DNA of 58,617 bases from DATGMS01 sp035303945 (GTDB taxonomy: Bacteria; Bacteroidota; Bacteroidia; Cytophagales; Cyclobacteriaceae). Below the pieces are notes generated by a model. The model saw nothing but the letters and a program-made list of their open reading frames with translations, made no database searches and had not been told where the DNA came from. Shown here one piece after another: positions 50,963-58,522 of the stretch. Location: assembly GCA_035303945.1 (NCBI GenBank), contig DATGQZ010000045.1, positions 1 to 58,617 on the forward strand, written 5' to 3'. Made by a program: the position numbers and the translations under genes. Positions within the stretch are counted from its first letter, which is position 1. Each line of letters begins with the position of its first letter.

Positions 50963-52288
50963 TCAGAGCATGCCCACGGTGTACTTTAAGAGGATCTCTT
51001 GAAAGTACAAGGTGTAGCGGGCTTGCGCGTGGTCAGATTGTGCGGTGGCAAGCTGTTGGTTGGCCTGGGCCAGATCGACAAAATTGGCTAAGCCCAGCTT
51101 GAATTTTTCATGAATGGCCAACTGTGCCTCCGTTGCAGCTTTGAGTTGCACCTCGGTAGATGCTTGGCGCCGAATAGCAGCTTTAAAATTCTCATAGGCA
51201 AGCTTGGTCTCTTGGTATAGCACCCTTTCGATAGCCTGCAGTTCCAGTTCCCGGTTTTTCATCTCCGCCCGCCCTCTAGCTACATGGAGTTTGGTTGTAT
51301 AGTTATTGAAAATGGGTATGGAAAGATTTAGGCCAATGGCTCTCTGGGGATAAATATTAAGAAATTGGTCACTGAAACTGCGCTGATCTAAGGAAGTATA
51401 AAAGGAGTTGTAGTTGAAAAATGCGCTGAGCTGCGGAAAAAAGCCGGCTCGGGATGCCGCCAATTGCTTTTTGCCAGCCATGGCGAAAAGCCGTTGCGCC
51501 TGAAAGTCCTTGCGGTGGTCCACCGCCAGCTCATATAAGGCATCCGGTCCCAGTTCCAACAGATCCGTATTTGGTATGGCGCCGATATCCACGGGGTCCA
51601 ATTGCGGGAAAGTGCCCGATGGCAGTTGCAGGAGCTCCGCCATTTTCCAAAGGTCATTTTCCAGCGTGATTTGGGCATTCAGCGCGACCGTTTCCAGGCG
51701 GGCCACTTCTGATTGTTGGTTATATTGGTCAGAAAGGGTGTTGAGACCAACTTCTACGAAGCCTTTGATTTGTCTGAGCTGTTCCTTTTGGTTATTGAGA
51801 TTTTCGAGTGCCAGGTGATAAAGCTCCTCATCAAGCAATACCTGCAGGTATTGTTGCGCAATTAGATAGACCAGTTCCTGACGGCCCCGTTCCAAGCGAT
51901 GCGCTCCCGCCTCTTCTACCAAGCTTGCGGCCTTGCGTTGATTGGCAATCCTGCCCCCGTTGTAGAGCGGGAGTTCTGCGCTCAATCCCGAATAGATGCG
52001 CTTGTTATTGATGCTGGTAAAGATATACTCCCCTTCCACCAGTTGAGACTGCTGTCCCGACTGCAATGTTAGGCTGTTGCTGATCCCAACGCGGGGAAAT
52101 ATTGCTGCCGTGGCCGCTTGCTTCTCCGTTCGGAGCAGTTCCTGCTCATTTTGCAGCATTTGGTAATCTTGGTTGCTTTCCAGACCTATGGTGATCGCTT
52201 CCTCAAAAGTAACCTTCAGCGTATCCTGTCCTTGGCTGGGCGTAAAGCATGCTGCTGCAAGGAAAGCCAACAAAAGCAATTTTTTCAT
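50963..52288 (-). CDS. TolC-family outer-membrane efflux protein
   Basis: 441 residues. Signal peptide near MKKLLLLAFLAAACFTPSQGQ. Two repeated coiled-coil halves: QNEQELLRTEKQAATAAIFPRVG and LGLNTLSDQYNQQSEV-like region in the first, KLHVARGRAEMKNRELELQAIE and FKLGLANFVDLAQANQQLATAQ in the second. Forms an outer-membrane tunnel for efflux or type I secretion. Its start overlaps the stop of the ABC ATPase by 4 nt. No membrane-fusion protein or permease lies next to it. Confidence 0.9.
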   Translation of the reverse strand: MKKLLLLAFLAAACFTPSQGQDTLKVTFEEAITIGLESNQDYQMLQNEQELLRTEKQAATAAIFPRVGISNSLTLQSGQQSQLVEGEYIFTSINNKRIYSGLSAELPLYNGGRIANQRKAASLVEEAGAHRLERGRQELVYLIAQQYLQVLLDEELYHLALENLNNQKEQLRQIKGFVEVGLNTLSDQYNQQSEVARLETVALNAQITLENDLWKMAELLQLPSGTFPQLDPVDIGAIPNTDLLELGPDALYELAVDHRKDFQAQRLFAMAGKKQLAASRAGFFPQLSAFFNYNSFYTSLDQRSFSDQFLNIYPQRAIGLNLSIPIFNNYTTKLHVARGRAEMKNRELELQAIERVLYQETKLAYENFKAAIRRQASTEVQLKAATEAQLAIHEKFKLGLANFVDLAQANQQLATAQSDHAQARYTLYFQEILLKYTVGML

Positions 52289-52959
52289 AGCGCGAGGTCT
52301 TTTTCTACTTTGCCATCCACCAGTTCTATCAAGCGGCTGCCATAAGCCGCATTGTCGGCCGAATGGGTAGCCTGAATAATGGTAGTCCCTTCCTGATGAA
52401 GCTCCTTAAACACTTCCATGATTTCCTTTGCCTGCGCGCTGTGGAGGTTGCCGGTAGGTTCATCTGCCAAGAGAATCCGTGGTCTGCCGGCGATGGCGCG
52501 GGCGATACCTACCAGTTGTTGTTGTCCTCCCGAAAGTTGGGCGGGGAAGAGATCCTTTTTGGCCACCATCCTAAATCGGTCCAACAGCTCGGCAATGATG
52601 CTTTTCCGCTCAGAGGAGCCCACATTCCTGTAGAGCAGGGGAGTTTCTATATTTTCGTAGACGGTCAGCTCATCGATCAGGTGGTAGGCTTGGAAGATAT
52701 AGCCAAACTCACTTTTGTGCAGGGCATTTCGCTGCTTCTCTTTTAACTGGCTGATGACTTGGTTTTCGAAGCTATAGGTTCCTTCATACTCTTCATCCAA
52801 CAGACCGATGATATTGAGCAGGGTGGACTTGCCGGCACCACTGGGCCCCATCAGGGTGACAAATTCCCCCTCCAGGATGTGGAGGTTGATATTTTTGAGG
52901 ATAAAGATCCGCTGAAAGCGGGAATCTATAAACTTGTCTACTTTGCTGAGTTGGATCAT
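52285..52959 (-). CDS. ABC transporter ATPase (LolD/MacB type)
   Basis: 224 residues. Walker A GPSGAGKSTLL near 38-48, Q-loop and helical part with GYIFQAYHLIDELTVYENIE (typical for the LolD/MacB/FtsE group), signature LSGGQQQLVGIARAIAG, Walker B ILLADEPTGNL, switch His in ATHS. Energises an FtsX-like permease, but none is encoded here; the only coupled gene is TolC. It sits at the head of the pair, downstream (in transcription) of the repeat region at 53190-53490. Confidence 0.92.
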   Translation of the reverse strand: MIQLSKVDKFIDSRFQRIFILKNINLHILEGEFVTLMGPSGAGKSTLLNIIGLLDEEYEGTYSFENQVISQLKEKQRNALHKSEFGYIFQAYHLIDELTVYENIETPLLYRNVGSSERKSIIAELLDRFRMVAKKDLFPAQLSGGQQQLVGIARAIAGRPRILLADEPTGNLHSAQAKEIMEVFKELHQEGTTIIQATHSADNAAYGSRLIELVDGKVEKDLAL

Positions 52960-53189
52960 GTATAGGAGAAAAATTATTTGGTTACGAGCTTATCGTGTTG
53001 GTTTGCCAAAGTTAGGCCAATATAGAACGGCTGTAAAGGGCTTGGAGAGCGGGAATGGGCGAATTTGGGACGGTTGTTTCGGACGATATTGTCCGCTGGC
53101 GGGCGAAGGGATTCATGATATTAATCCAGAAACGGAGAATTGAATGTCAAAAATGGTGCTGAAGCCGGAATTGATGAAAGGGGTACTTC

Positions 53190-53232
53190 TGAAGAGGGGA
53201 GGGGTACTTCCGAAGTACCCCTCCCCTCTTCA
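53190..53232. repeat. 43-nt almost perfect palindrome
   Basis: Positions 53190-53210 are the exact reverse complement of 53212-53232 with a single central base (53211). The arm core reads GAGGGGAGGGGTACTTC. A partial direct copy (GGGGTACTTC) precedes it at 53180-53189. It would form a 21-bp DNA cruciform or RNA stem with almost no loop. Confidence 0.9.
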
Positions 53233-53238
53233 AAACCT

Positions 53239-53490
53239 ACTGCAGTTCCCTTTTTGCCGACTGGAGTTCCCTCAGAAGGGACTGTAGTTCCCTTTTTGTT
53301 GACTTCAGTTCCCTCAGAGGCGACTGTAGTTCCCATTTTGCTCACTTCAGTTCCCTCCGAGGGAACTGGAGTTCCTTTTTTGCCGACTGTAGTCTACTTA
53401 AAGGGAACTGGAGTTCGCTATTTGACGACCTCAGTTCCTTTAGAAGGAGCTTTAGTTTCTAATTTGCCAACTGGAGTCCTGTTGGAAGGA
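53239..53490. repeat. Array of twelve 21-bp dyad units
   Basis: Units start at 53239, 53260, 53281, 53302, 53323, 53344, 53365, 53386, 53407, 53428, 53449 and 53470, always 21 bp apart; a thirteenth at 53491 is decayed. Each opens with the dyad ACTnnAGT, often extended to GGAACTGGAGTTCC. Odd units continue with a CCCTTTTTGCCG-like spacer, most even ones with CCCTCAGAAGGG, giving a 42-bp higher-order unit. Copies decay from left to right, but no indel occurs. Confidence 0.9.
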
Positions 53491-53584
53491 ACGGGGATTT
53501 AAAATAAAGCGCCCCTTGATGATGAGCCTGGAGGAGAAGCATGGCAGGAATTTAAAAATGCTATAAACAAATCCTCATGATCTA

Positions 53585-53617
53585 AAAAATAAAAAAGCCG
53601 GATGGCTTGATCCGGCT
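53585..53617 (-). terminator. Rho-independent terminator of the conserved hypothetical gene
   Basis: On the minus strand AGCCGGAT (53617-53610 complement) pairs with ATCCGGCT (plus 53596-53603), followed by a T-run (plus-strand A-run 53585-53596). Confidence 0.85.
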
Positions 53618-53637
53618 ACTCAGGAGCGCTAATCAAA

Positions 53638-54120
53638 CTACTCCTCAACCGGGGAACTGCTTCTTTTTCCGTTCCCTTCAAACCGCTGACGAAGGTCTTC
53701 ATAAATGGTCTTGGCACCGGGGACATTCATCTTGGCGGCCAGCTTTACGGAATTGTAATAGCTCAGTGACGATACATAACCTTCCGAACCGGCCAGCAAA
53801 ATGGTGTCGTTGAGGTTGCTTTGCAACTGGCTGACCGTACGCAGCAGGGGCATCAGGTCCTGAACAGCATTCCAGTCCAAGCGCATTTCCTGCACATCAA
53901 CAAAAGGAGGGACAAATTCCGAGTTGGACTCGGCATAATCAATGACCTTACCAACGAAAGGCGCGGTCCCGTCGCCCATCTTAGGCAATACCCGGCGCTG
54001 TTCAGGACTGAGCGCCATCAAATAAGGGGATAGAATAGATTGGATGGTGGCCAGTGCATCCTTTACGGCCTGTAGATCCGCTTCTGGGATCTGGAAGGAA
54101 AGGTTGTTTAAAGTGCTCAT
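53638..54120 (-). CDS. Conserved hypothetical protein (Bacteroidota)
   Basis: 160 residues, mainly helical, no signal peptide. Visible blocks: LSPYLMALSPEQRRVLPKMGDGTAPFVGKVIDYA, FVPPFVDVQEMRLDW, LNDTILLAGSEGYVSSLSYYNSVKLAAKMNVPGAKTIYEDLRQRF. I recall similar proteins in many Bacteroidota, never with an assigned function. Single gene with a clear terminator; just beyond the terminator begins the 21-bp repeat array. Confidence 0.8.
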   Translation of the reverse strand: MSTLNNLSFQIPEADLQAVKDALATIQSILSPYLMALSPEQRRVLPKMGDGTAPFVGKVIDYAESNSEFVPPFVDVQEMRLDWNAVQDLMPLLRTVSQLQSNLNDTILLAGSEGYVSSLSYYNSVKLAAKMNVPGAKTIYEDLRQRFEGNGKRSSSPVEE

Positions 54121-54750
54121 AAAATTGGGATTTAATATAAGAAATAGAAAAAACTAAAAACTGATAGGAATTTAAAAAATAAGTTTATATAAGCCAAAAA
54201 AAGGTTATAGTAATTTACTTTGTTGCTACATCTCTAGCATATTGTATTGCGCCATATAAACATGACCATTCCATAAATCTTACTTTTGCCGGATTAGCAG
54301 AAGGGATATGCCCATAAATCTGGTTCTATCTACCCCATATGCTTTATATAGCGCATTGCTCGGTGTGCGTGTAGGGATGGTGGTTTTTATCGGGTATTGA
54401 AAATCGTTTCACTCAGGTCTAAATCTGCTGGCTTTTCATTTGGCTTTCAAAAGGGATATGCTATTGTTAAAGATAAACCGTAAAACATACTTGTAAGGCC
54501 GATCACATAGTTCCGCAGGAATGTCGGTTGGCAGGAACATCAGCTTTGTCTTCGATGAGATGCTGAATTCAGCACCAAACGACCAAAGGATTAATTTAGT
54601 GAATTAATATAAAAGCTCCGCATTCTGCCGACAATATGATAGGCGATCGTATTCGTACCCTCACAATACAACCTTCTACTAATTGACAATAAACAAAAAA
54701 CACCCCTGAAAGACTCAGGGGTGTGAACAACGATAGCTGAAATACCGGAA
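54121..54750. other. 630-bp gene-poor region
   Basis: AT-rich. It holds the upstream region of the conserved hypothetical gene and the terminator of the Gfo/Idh gene (listed). A 30-codon plus-strand frame (54308-54400, MPINLVLSTPYALYS start) is hydrophobic but has no context. The 12-bp palindrome GCTGAATTCAGC lies near 54564. Nothing else recognisable; it could be decayed coding or mobile DNA. Confidence 0.35.
54693..54724 (-). terminator. Rho-independent terminator of the Gfo/Idh gene
   Basis: ACACCCCTGA (54700-54709) and TCAGGGGTGT (54715-54724) form a perfect 10-bp stem; on the minus strand it is followed by a T-run. Confidence 0.85.
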
Positions 54751-56100
54751 TTAGAATTTTCTGTATTTTCCGTCCAGGTATTGGTTAGCTTCTTTTTCTT
54801 TGAATTTTGCTTTTTTGCTATCCCAGTGCAAGGTTTGGTTGGGAAAACGTCCTGCAATAACTCCTAACAAAATCGTTTCGGTCAAACGTGCGGAATAGGA
54901 GAATGGCGCGCTACATTCCGCTTTGCCCAGGCAGGCATCCACGAATTCATGGTAATGTTTTTTGCTTTCAGATTCGTAGTCTTTAACAGGCTTGCCCAGG
55001 TTAAACTGCTCGATATCCATTTCCTTATATTGCCCATCTACAATGAGACGTGGCAATTCCTGGAAGTGAGGCAACAGCAAGCGTCCTTTCTCTCCCATAA
55101 ACATAGCACCTTGCTCGGGCAGCTTATCCCCGTTTGGTAATTTTAAATCCTCATGGGCTGCAGGAGCGCCAACACCATCATACCATACCCACTTTAAGGT
55201 TTCGGCGGTATATGGTGTGGCTGGGAATTCGTAAGTCACAATATTGTGTTCGGGAAAGCCAAAGTCAGTGGGTTGGCGACACTCGTTGATGATTGTGCGA
55301 GGCACATCCAACTGCAAAGCATTATAAGGTGTGTCAAAAATATGCACACCCATATCTCCTAAGGTACCGCAACCGAAATCAAGCACCTTTCTCCAGTTGG
55401 CCGGATGGTAGTAACCTTCTTTGTAAGGTCTTTCCGGCGCAGTGCCCAGCCATAGATTCCAGTCGAGATGTGCTGGCACGGGATCGCTGCCAGTAGGCCT
55501 TGGCTCATCTGATCCCCAGTTTTTTGGTGACCAAGCTCTCACCGTATGCACTTTCCCAATTATGCCGGATTGGATTAATAAAGTTGCCAGCTTGTAGTCG
55601 TAAAAGGAATGCACCTGAATACCCATTTGGGTTACCAATCCTTTTTTCTCCGCCACCTTCTTCATTTCCCGAGCCTCTGACACGTGGTGGGTCAGTGGTT
55701 TTTGGCAGTATACGGGCTTATCCATTTTCATCGCCATCAGCGAAGCAGGGGCATGGGTATGGTCTGGAGTTGATACTATTACTGCATCTATCTCATCTTC
55801 CATTTCCTTCAGCATCTGACGATAATCTTTATAGGTCTTAGCATTAGGGAAGTCTGCCTTTGCTTCTGCCAGCATATTGGCGTCCACATCGCAAAGGGCG
55901 ACTACATCCACCAATTCATGAGAAGAAATGGCTTTTAAGTCTTCTTTTCCCATCATGCCCAATCCGATATGTGCTGTTCGTAGTCTTCCGTTGGCGCGGG
56001 CCTTTGCCAGTAGGCTGGGTGCCAGGCCAAGTCCTAGAACGCCTAAACCCGTTTTTTTGATAAAATCCCGTCGGTCAATTACCTGAAATTTTTCTTCCAT
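54751..56100 (-). CDS. Gfo/Idh/MocA family oxidoreductase with Tat-like signal
   Basis: 449 residues. N-terminus DRRDFIKKTGLGVLGLGLAPSLL is a Tat-type signal as in many planctomycete/Bacteroidota members. Rossmann part: RTAHIGLGMMGKEDLKAI, VVALCDVD, VIVSTPDHTHAPASLMAM, then CQKPLTHHVSEA, in which the EKP motif is QKP with the lysine kept. C-terminal domain includes HLDWNLWLGTAPERPY, GCGTLGDMGVHIFDTP and EKGRLLLPHF. Probably an NAD(P)-dependent sugar oxidoreductase exported to the periplasm; the bound cofactor would travel with it. Monocistronic with its own terminator. Confidence 0.92.
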   Translation of the reverse strand: MEEKFQVIDRRDFIKKTGLGVLGLGLAPSLLAKARANGRLRTAHIGLGMMGKEDLKAISSHELVDVVALCDVDANMLAEAKADFPNAKTYKDYRQMLKEMEDEIDAVIVSTPDHTHAPASLMAMKMDKPVYCQKPLTHHVSEAREMKKVAEKKGLVTQMGIQVHSFYDYKLATLLIQSGIIGKVHTVRAWSPKNWGSDEPRPTGSDPVPAHLDWNLWLGTAPERPYKEGYYHPANWRKVLDFGCGTLGDMGVHIFDTPYNALQLDVPRTIINECRQPTDFGFPEHNIVTYEFPATPYTAETLKWVWYDGVGAPAAHEDLKLPNGDKLPEQGAMFMGEKGRLLLPHFQELPRLIVDGQYKEMDIEQFNLGKPVKDYESESKKHYHEFVDACLGKAECSAPFSYSARLTETILLGVIAGRFPNQTLHWDSKKAKFKEKEANQYLDGKYRKF

Positions 56101-56493
56101 TTGTTACTATTGATTTATCCGTTAATGATCTTATGTAGCAGAGGTGATACCTTGAGTTGTTCCACCACACCCTTGTATCGGTCTGCTCATGCCTTTGTAA
56201 GACGGAACAAGCTGAAGGCAAACCGGCAGACAAATTAATCTTTTGCGAGGGATATTCATGCAATTTGTTGCATAAAAATTCTTAATCGGTGAGGACTGCC
56301 TGTTTGGGAACAGGTTAGGAGTAGTTGCTCATTTTTAAAGATCCCTCTAGCAACGGAATAAGAAAAAGATATTCTCCCTTGGAGAATCGGTGCAAATCCA
56401 CTGATTTTAAGCGCTATAGATGAGTCTACAAAATTTTCGTAGATTTACGAATTTTTTGTAGGTTATAATAAAGATTTAGTTTACTTTTAGCAT
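56101..56493. other. Divergent promoter region between the Gfo/Idh and blaI-like genes
   Basis: No gene. Three dyads stand out: ATGCAA-TTTG-TTGCAT at 56258-56273, ATTCTCC-CTT-GGAGAAT at 56371-56387, and the BlaI-type palindrome at 56426-56461 (listed). A TACTTTTA at 56482-56489 may be the -7 box of the blaI-like gene with an almost leaderless start. Confidence 0.5.
56426..56461 (+). promoter_or_regulatory. BlaI/MecI-type operator palindrome
   Basis: The 36-bp segment begins CTACAAAA and ends TTTTGTAG, and around its centre TTCGTA faces TACGAA; overall it is an imperfect dyad made of two overlapping 17-bp half-palindromes. TACA/TGTA ends are those bound by BlaI/MecI repressors. It ends 32 bp before the blaI-like ATG and covers the expected -33 region, fitting autorepression. 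Confidence 0.7.
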
Positions 56494-56865
56494 ATGGAAG
56501 ATTTGTCAATTCAGGAAGAGAGCATAATGCACATTTTCTGGCGGTTGGAAAAAGCCCTGGTAAGGGATGTATTGAACCAATTGCCTGACCCTAAGCCTAA
56601 CTACACCACCTTGGCATCCAATATCAGGCAGCTGGAGAGTAAAGGATTTCTTGACCACCGATCATATGGCAACACCTATGAATATTTCCCAGTGATATCG
56701 AAATACGATTATCAAGCCAGAAGCTTTGACCGTTTGGTCAAAAACTACTTCGAAGGATCTGCCAGAAACATACTGTCATTTATGGTAAAAGAGAAGAAGT
56801 TGTCCGAAGAGGATATTCAGGAGCTTCAAAAAGCCATCAACAAATTTAAATCTGAGGAAAAATGA
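56494..56865 (+). CDS. BlaI/MecI/CopY family winged-helix repressor
   Basis: 123 residues. Opening LSIQEESIMHIFWRLEKALVRDVLNQLPDPKPNYTTLASNIRQLESKGFLDHRSYGNTYEYFPVIS matches the family, with the wing Gly and Tyr-x-Phe-x-Pro, and a C-terminal dimerisation helix region. It binds TACA-type dyads as a dimer and is released when the partner M56 protease is triggered. Coupled to that gene by a 4-nt overlap. No beta-lactamase is nearby. Confidence 0.93.
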   Translation: MEDLSIQEESIMHIFWRLEKALVRDVLNQLPDPKPNYTTLASNIRQLESKGFLDHRSYGNTYEYFPVISKYDYQARSFDRLVKNYFEGSARNILSFMVKEKKLSEEDIQELQKAINKFKSEEK

Positions 56866-58349
56866 ATGGGGTTTTAAATTATCTATGGGAAGGGAGTATG
56901 TGTTTATTGTTGCTGTACGCATTCTATTCGTTTATTTTATCCAAGCTCACATTCTTCAACTGGAACCGTCTATTTCTACTGCTCTCCCTGGTGGTTGTTT
57001 TAACTATCCCGTTGGTAACTTTTCAAATAACCACTTTTCAGGAAACAAATCCCTTCCCCGAAAGCCTGCCGTTTGTATTTCCCGAATCGAATAGCGCTTC
57101 AAACCCCGCAAGTGCGTCGATTTCCGCCCCAAGTATCGGCCAAATTATCGTTTGGATGTATTTTGCCGGTTTGGGGTTTAGCCTCTTACGCTTATTAGCT
57201 GGCTTGTTTCATATCCTCAGGCAGATAAGGACTTCTCGAAAGATCCTTTATCAAGGAAACACATTACTTATCCATCCGGATTGTAAACCTTCTTCCTTTT
57301 TCCATTATATATTTTTACCGGAATATCTTCCCGATAGCCAGGACCAGGCTTTGATCATCGCCCACGAAAAGATCCATTCGCGACTATTTCACACTTTTGA
57401 CTGTTTGATTTTTCAGGTGTTTAGATGTGTATTTTGGTTTCATCCCATCATCAAGCTGGTAGAGAACAGCCTTTACGCGCTGCACGAATACCAAGTAGAC
57501 CAAGAGATTACAAGATCCCATTCCAAAGCAGAATATTCCGAACTTTTGGTTCGCCTTACTTGGACCGGAGGGGGAAAGCTGGTGAATAACTTTAATCAAT
57601 TTCAAATCAAAAACAGAATCATGATGATGGCCAAAACAAAATCACAATCAAAGGAAAAATTCAAATTCCTCTTTACGCTTCCGCTGCTGGGACTGTTAAT
57701 CGTACTGTTTTCCTGTGAATATCGGGAAGAAGCCTCCCCCATCGCAATGCCCATGCAGGTTTATGATGTAGTAGAAGATATGCCTAGGCCTATGGGAGGC
57801 CTTGAAGGCTGGAACAAATACCTAAGGAATAGTCTGGTGTATACCACTGAGGCTAAAGAAAAGGGCATTAGCGGCACGGTTTATCTTACATTTGTAGTTG
57901 ACACAGAAGGTTCTGTTAAGGATGTGGAAATCTTCAAGGGCATTGATCCCGATCTTGATCAGGAAGCCCTTAAAGTAGTCGAGAACTCTCCTAAATGGAC
58001 ACCGGGAACCCAAGACGGCCAAAAGGTAAACGTAAAAATGAGGCTACCCATTCGCTTCCAAATCGACAAATCTTCATCCAAACCAGACAGCACATCCACG
58101 CGCCTAGATGGAGATGATGCCGATGGAAAGTACGGGTCATTAGACGTAGCTGCTCGTTACGCCGACGGCATCTGGTCGGGAGTAGTCAGAGATCGCAACG
58201 GTAAAGGACTTTCAGGGGCAACAATTGTATTGGCAGATGCCTCATTGGGAACTGTATCAGATATCAATGGCCAATTCAGTTTAAAAACGAGTGAATCGGA
58301 AAATATTTACGTTAGTTTTCCGGGCTATAAAAGCACAAAAATCAATTGA
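56862..58349 (+). CDS. BlaR1-like M56 metallopeptidase with TonB C-terminal and carboxypeptidase-regulatory-like domains
   Basis: 495 residues. About four membrane helices in the first 280 residues (YLWEGSMCLLLLYAFYSFILS, LFLLLSLVVVLTIPLV, IIVWMYFAGLGFSLLRLL, and FTLPLLGLLIVLFSC), zinc motif HEKIH at about 167-171 in ALIIAHEKIHSRLFH, HEYQVDQE further on. Periplasmic part: TonB C-terminal-like domain (ISGTVYLTFVVDTEGSVKDVEIFKG) at about 320-405 and a CarboxypepD-regulatory-like domain (GVVRDRNGKGLSGATIVLADAS) at the end. No penicillin-binding sensor domain is present, so the signal is probably not a beta-lactam. Confidence 0.9.
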   Translation: MNGVLNYLWEGSMCLLLLYAFYSFILSKLTFFNWNRLFLLLSLVVVLTIPLVTFQITTFQETNPFPESLPFVFPESNSASNPASASISAPSIGQIIVWMYFAGLGFSLLRLLAGLFHILRQIRTSRKILYQGNTLLIHPDCKPSSFFHYIFLPEYLPDSQDQALIIAHEKIHSRLFHTFDCLIFQVFRCVFWFHPIIKLVENSLYALHEYQVDQEITRSHSKAEYSELLVRLTWTGGGKLVNNFNQFQIKNRIMMMAKTKSQSKEKFKFLFTLPLLGLLIVLFSCEYREEASPIAMPMQVYDVVEDMPRPMGGLEGWNKYLRNSLVYTTEAKEKGISGTVYLTFVVDTEGSVKDVEIFKGIDPDLDQEALKVVENSPKWTPGTQDGQKVNVKMRLPIRFQIDKSSSKPDSTSTRLDGDDADGKYGSLDVAARYADGIWSGVVRDRNGKGLSGATIVLADASLGTVSDINGQFSLKTSESENIYVSFPGYKSTKIN

Positions 58350-58440
58350 TTTCAAAGAGCAGAAGGGATAAAGGCAGACACAAAGCGTTTGTGCTTCAGA
58401 AAACTACGTGAATCTGTCCGCATTATGTCCGCAAAAAAGA

Positions 58441-58467
58441 AAAAGCCACTGATCATCAGTGGCTTTT
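58441..58467. terminator. Bidirectional terminator next to the tRNA remnant
   Basis: AAAAGCCACTGA (58441-58452) pairs perfectly with TCAGTGGCTTTT (58456-58467), loop TCA. On the minus strand it is followed by a long T-rich run. It would have ended the tRNA-Pro transcript before integration, and can also end the blaR-like transcript. Confidence 0.85.
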
Positions 58468-58477
58468 CTCAATCTCG

Positions 58478-58498
58478 TCGGGGTGGCAGGATTCGAAC
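58478..58498 (-). other. 3'-end remnant of a tRNA-Pro gene: attachment site (att) of an integrated element
   Basis: Read on the minus strand, 58497-58491 is a T loop (TTCGAAT), 58490-58486 the 3' side of the T stem (CCTGC), 58485-58479 the 3' acceptor strand CACCCCG, and 58478 the discriminator A. The G53 partner at 58498 matches; from 58499 onward the 5' side of the T stem (which should be GCAGG) and everything else is missing. An acceptor 5' strand CGGGGTG, inferred by pairing, is characteristic of bacterial tRNA-Pro. This is the usual scar of tyrosine-recombinase integration into a tRNA 3' end. Confidence 0.75.
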
Positions 58499-58504
58499 AG
58501 TTTG

Positions 58505-58522
58505 TCTAACTTTCTCTAACTT
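58505..58522 (+). repeat. Two direct repeats TCTAACTT, 10 bp apart
   Basis: TCTAACTT at 58505-58512 and 58515-58522, immediately beyond the att remnant, one helical turn apart. They look like integrase arm-type or core-flanking binding sites at the end of an integrated element. Confidence 0.45.

Larger units (their letters stand above)
52960..53637. other. Repeat-bearing intergenic region between the ABC ATPase gene and the conserved hypothetical gene
   Basis: Besides the hairpin and 21-bp array listed separately, 52960-53189 is unique sequence that should hold the promoter of the ABC/TolC pair. A 120-codon plus-strand frame (53140-53502) runs through the array without a stop but starts with TTG; the minus-strand frame (heptad GTxVxxx) is open only over the better conserved half and meets stops in the degenerate units. 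I do not call either as a gene. Confidence 0.5.

Noticed and set aside
53121..53345. 74-codon minus-strand ORF with GTxV heptads
   Set aside because: The frame meets stops in the more decayed repeat units and begins within the repeat, so it is not supported as an intact gene.
53140..53502. 120-codon plus-strand ORF across the 21-bp array
   Set aside because: It starts with TTG, is almost entirely explained by the indel-free 21-bp repeat, and has no known fold; kept only as an alternative in the repeat finding.
54308..54400. 30-codon hydrophobic plus-strand ORF in the gene-poor region
   Set aside because: No neighbour, no promoter and no conservation evidence; expected by chance in 600 bp of AT-rich DNA.
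56341..56425. Cobalamin-riboswitch-like stretch (GGAGAATC then GGTGCAAATCC)
   Set aside because: GGTGCAAATCC fits the conserved core, but the CCCGC-type box and the closing P3-P6 elements are absent, and the downstream BlaI-like gene has no link to B12.
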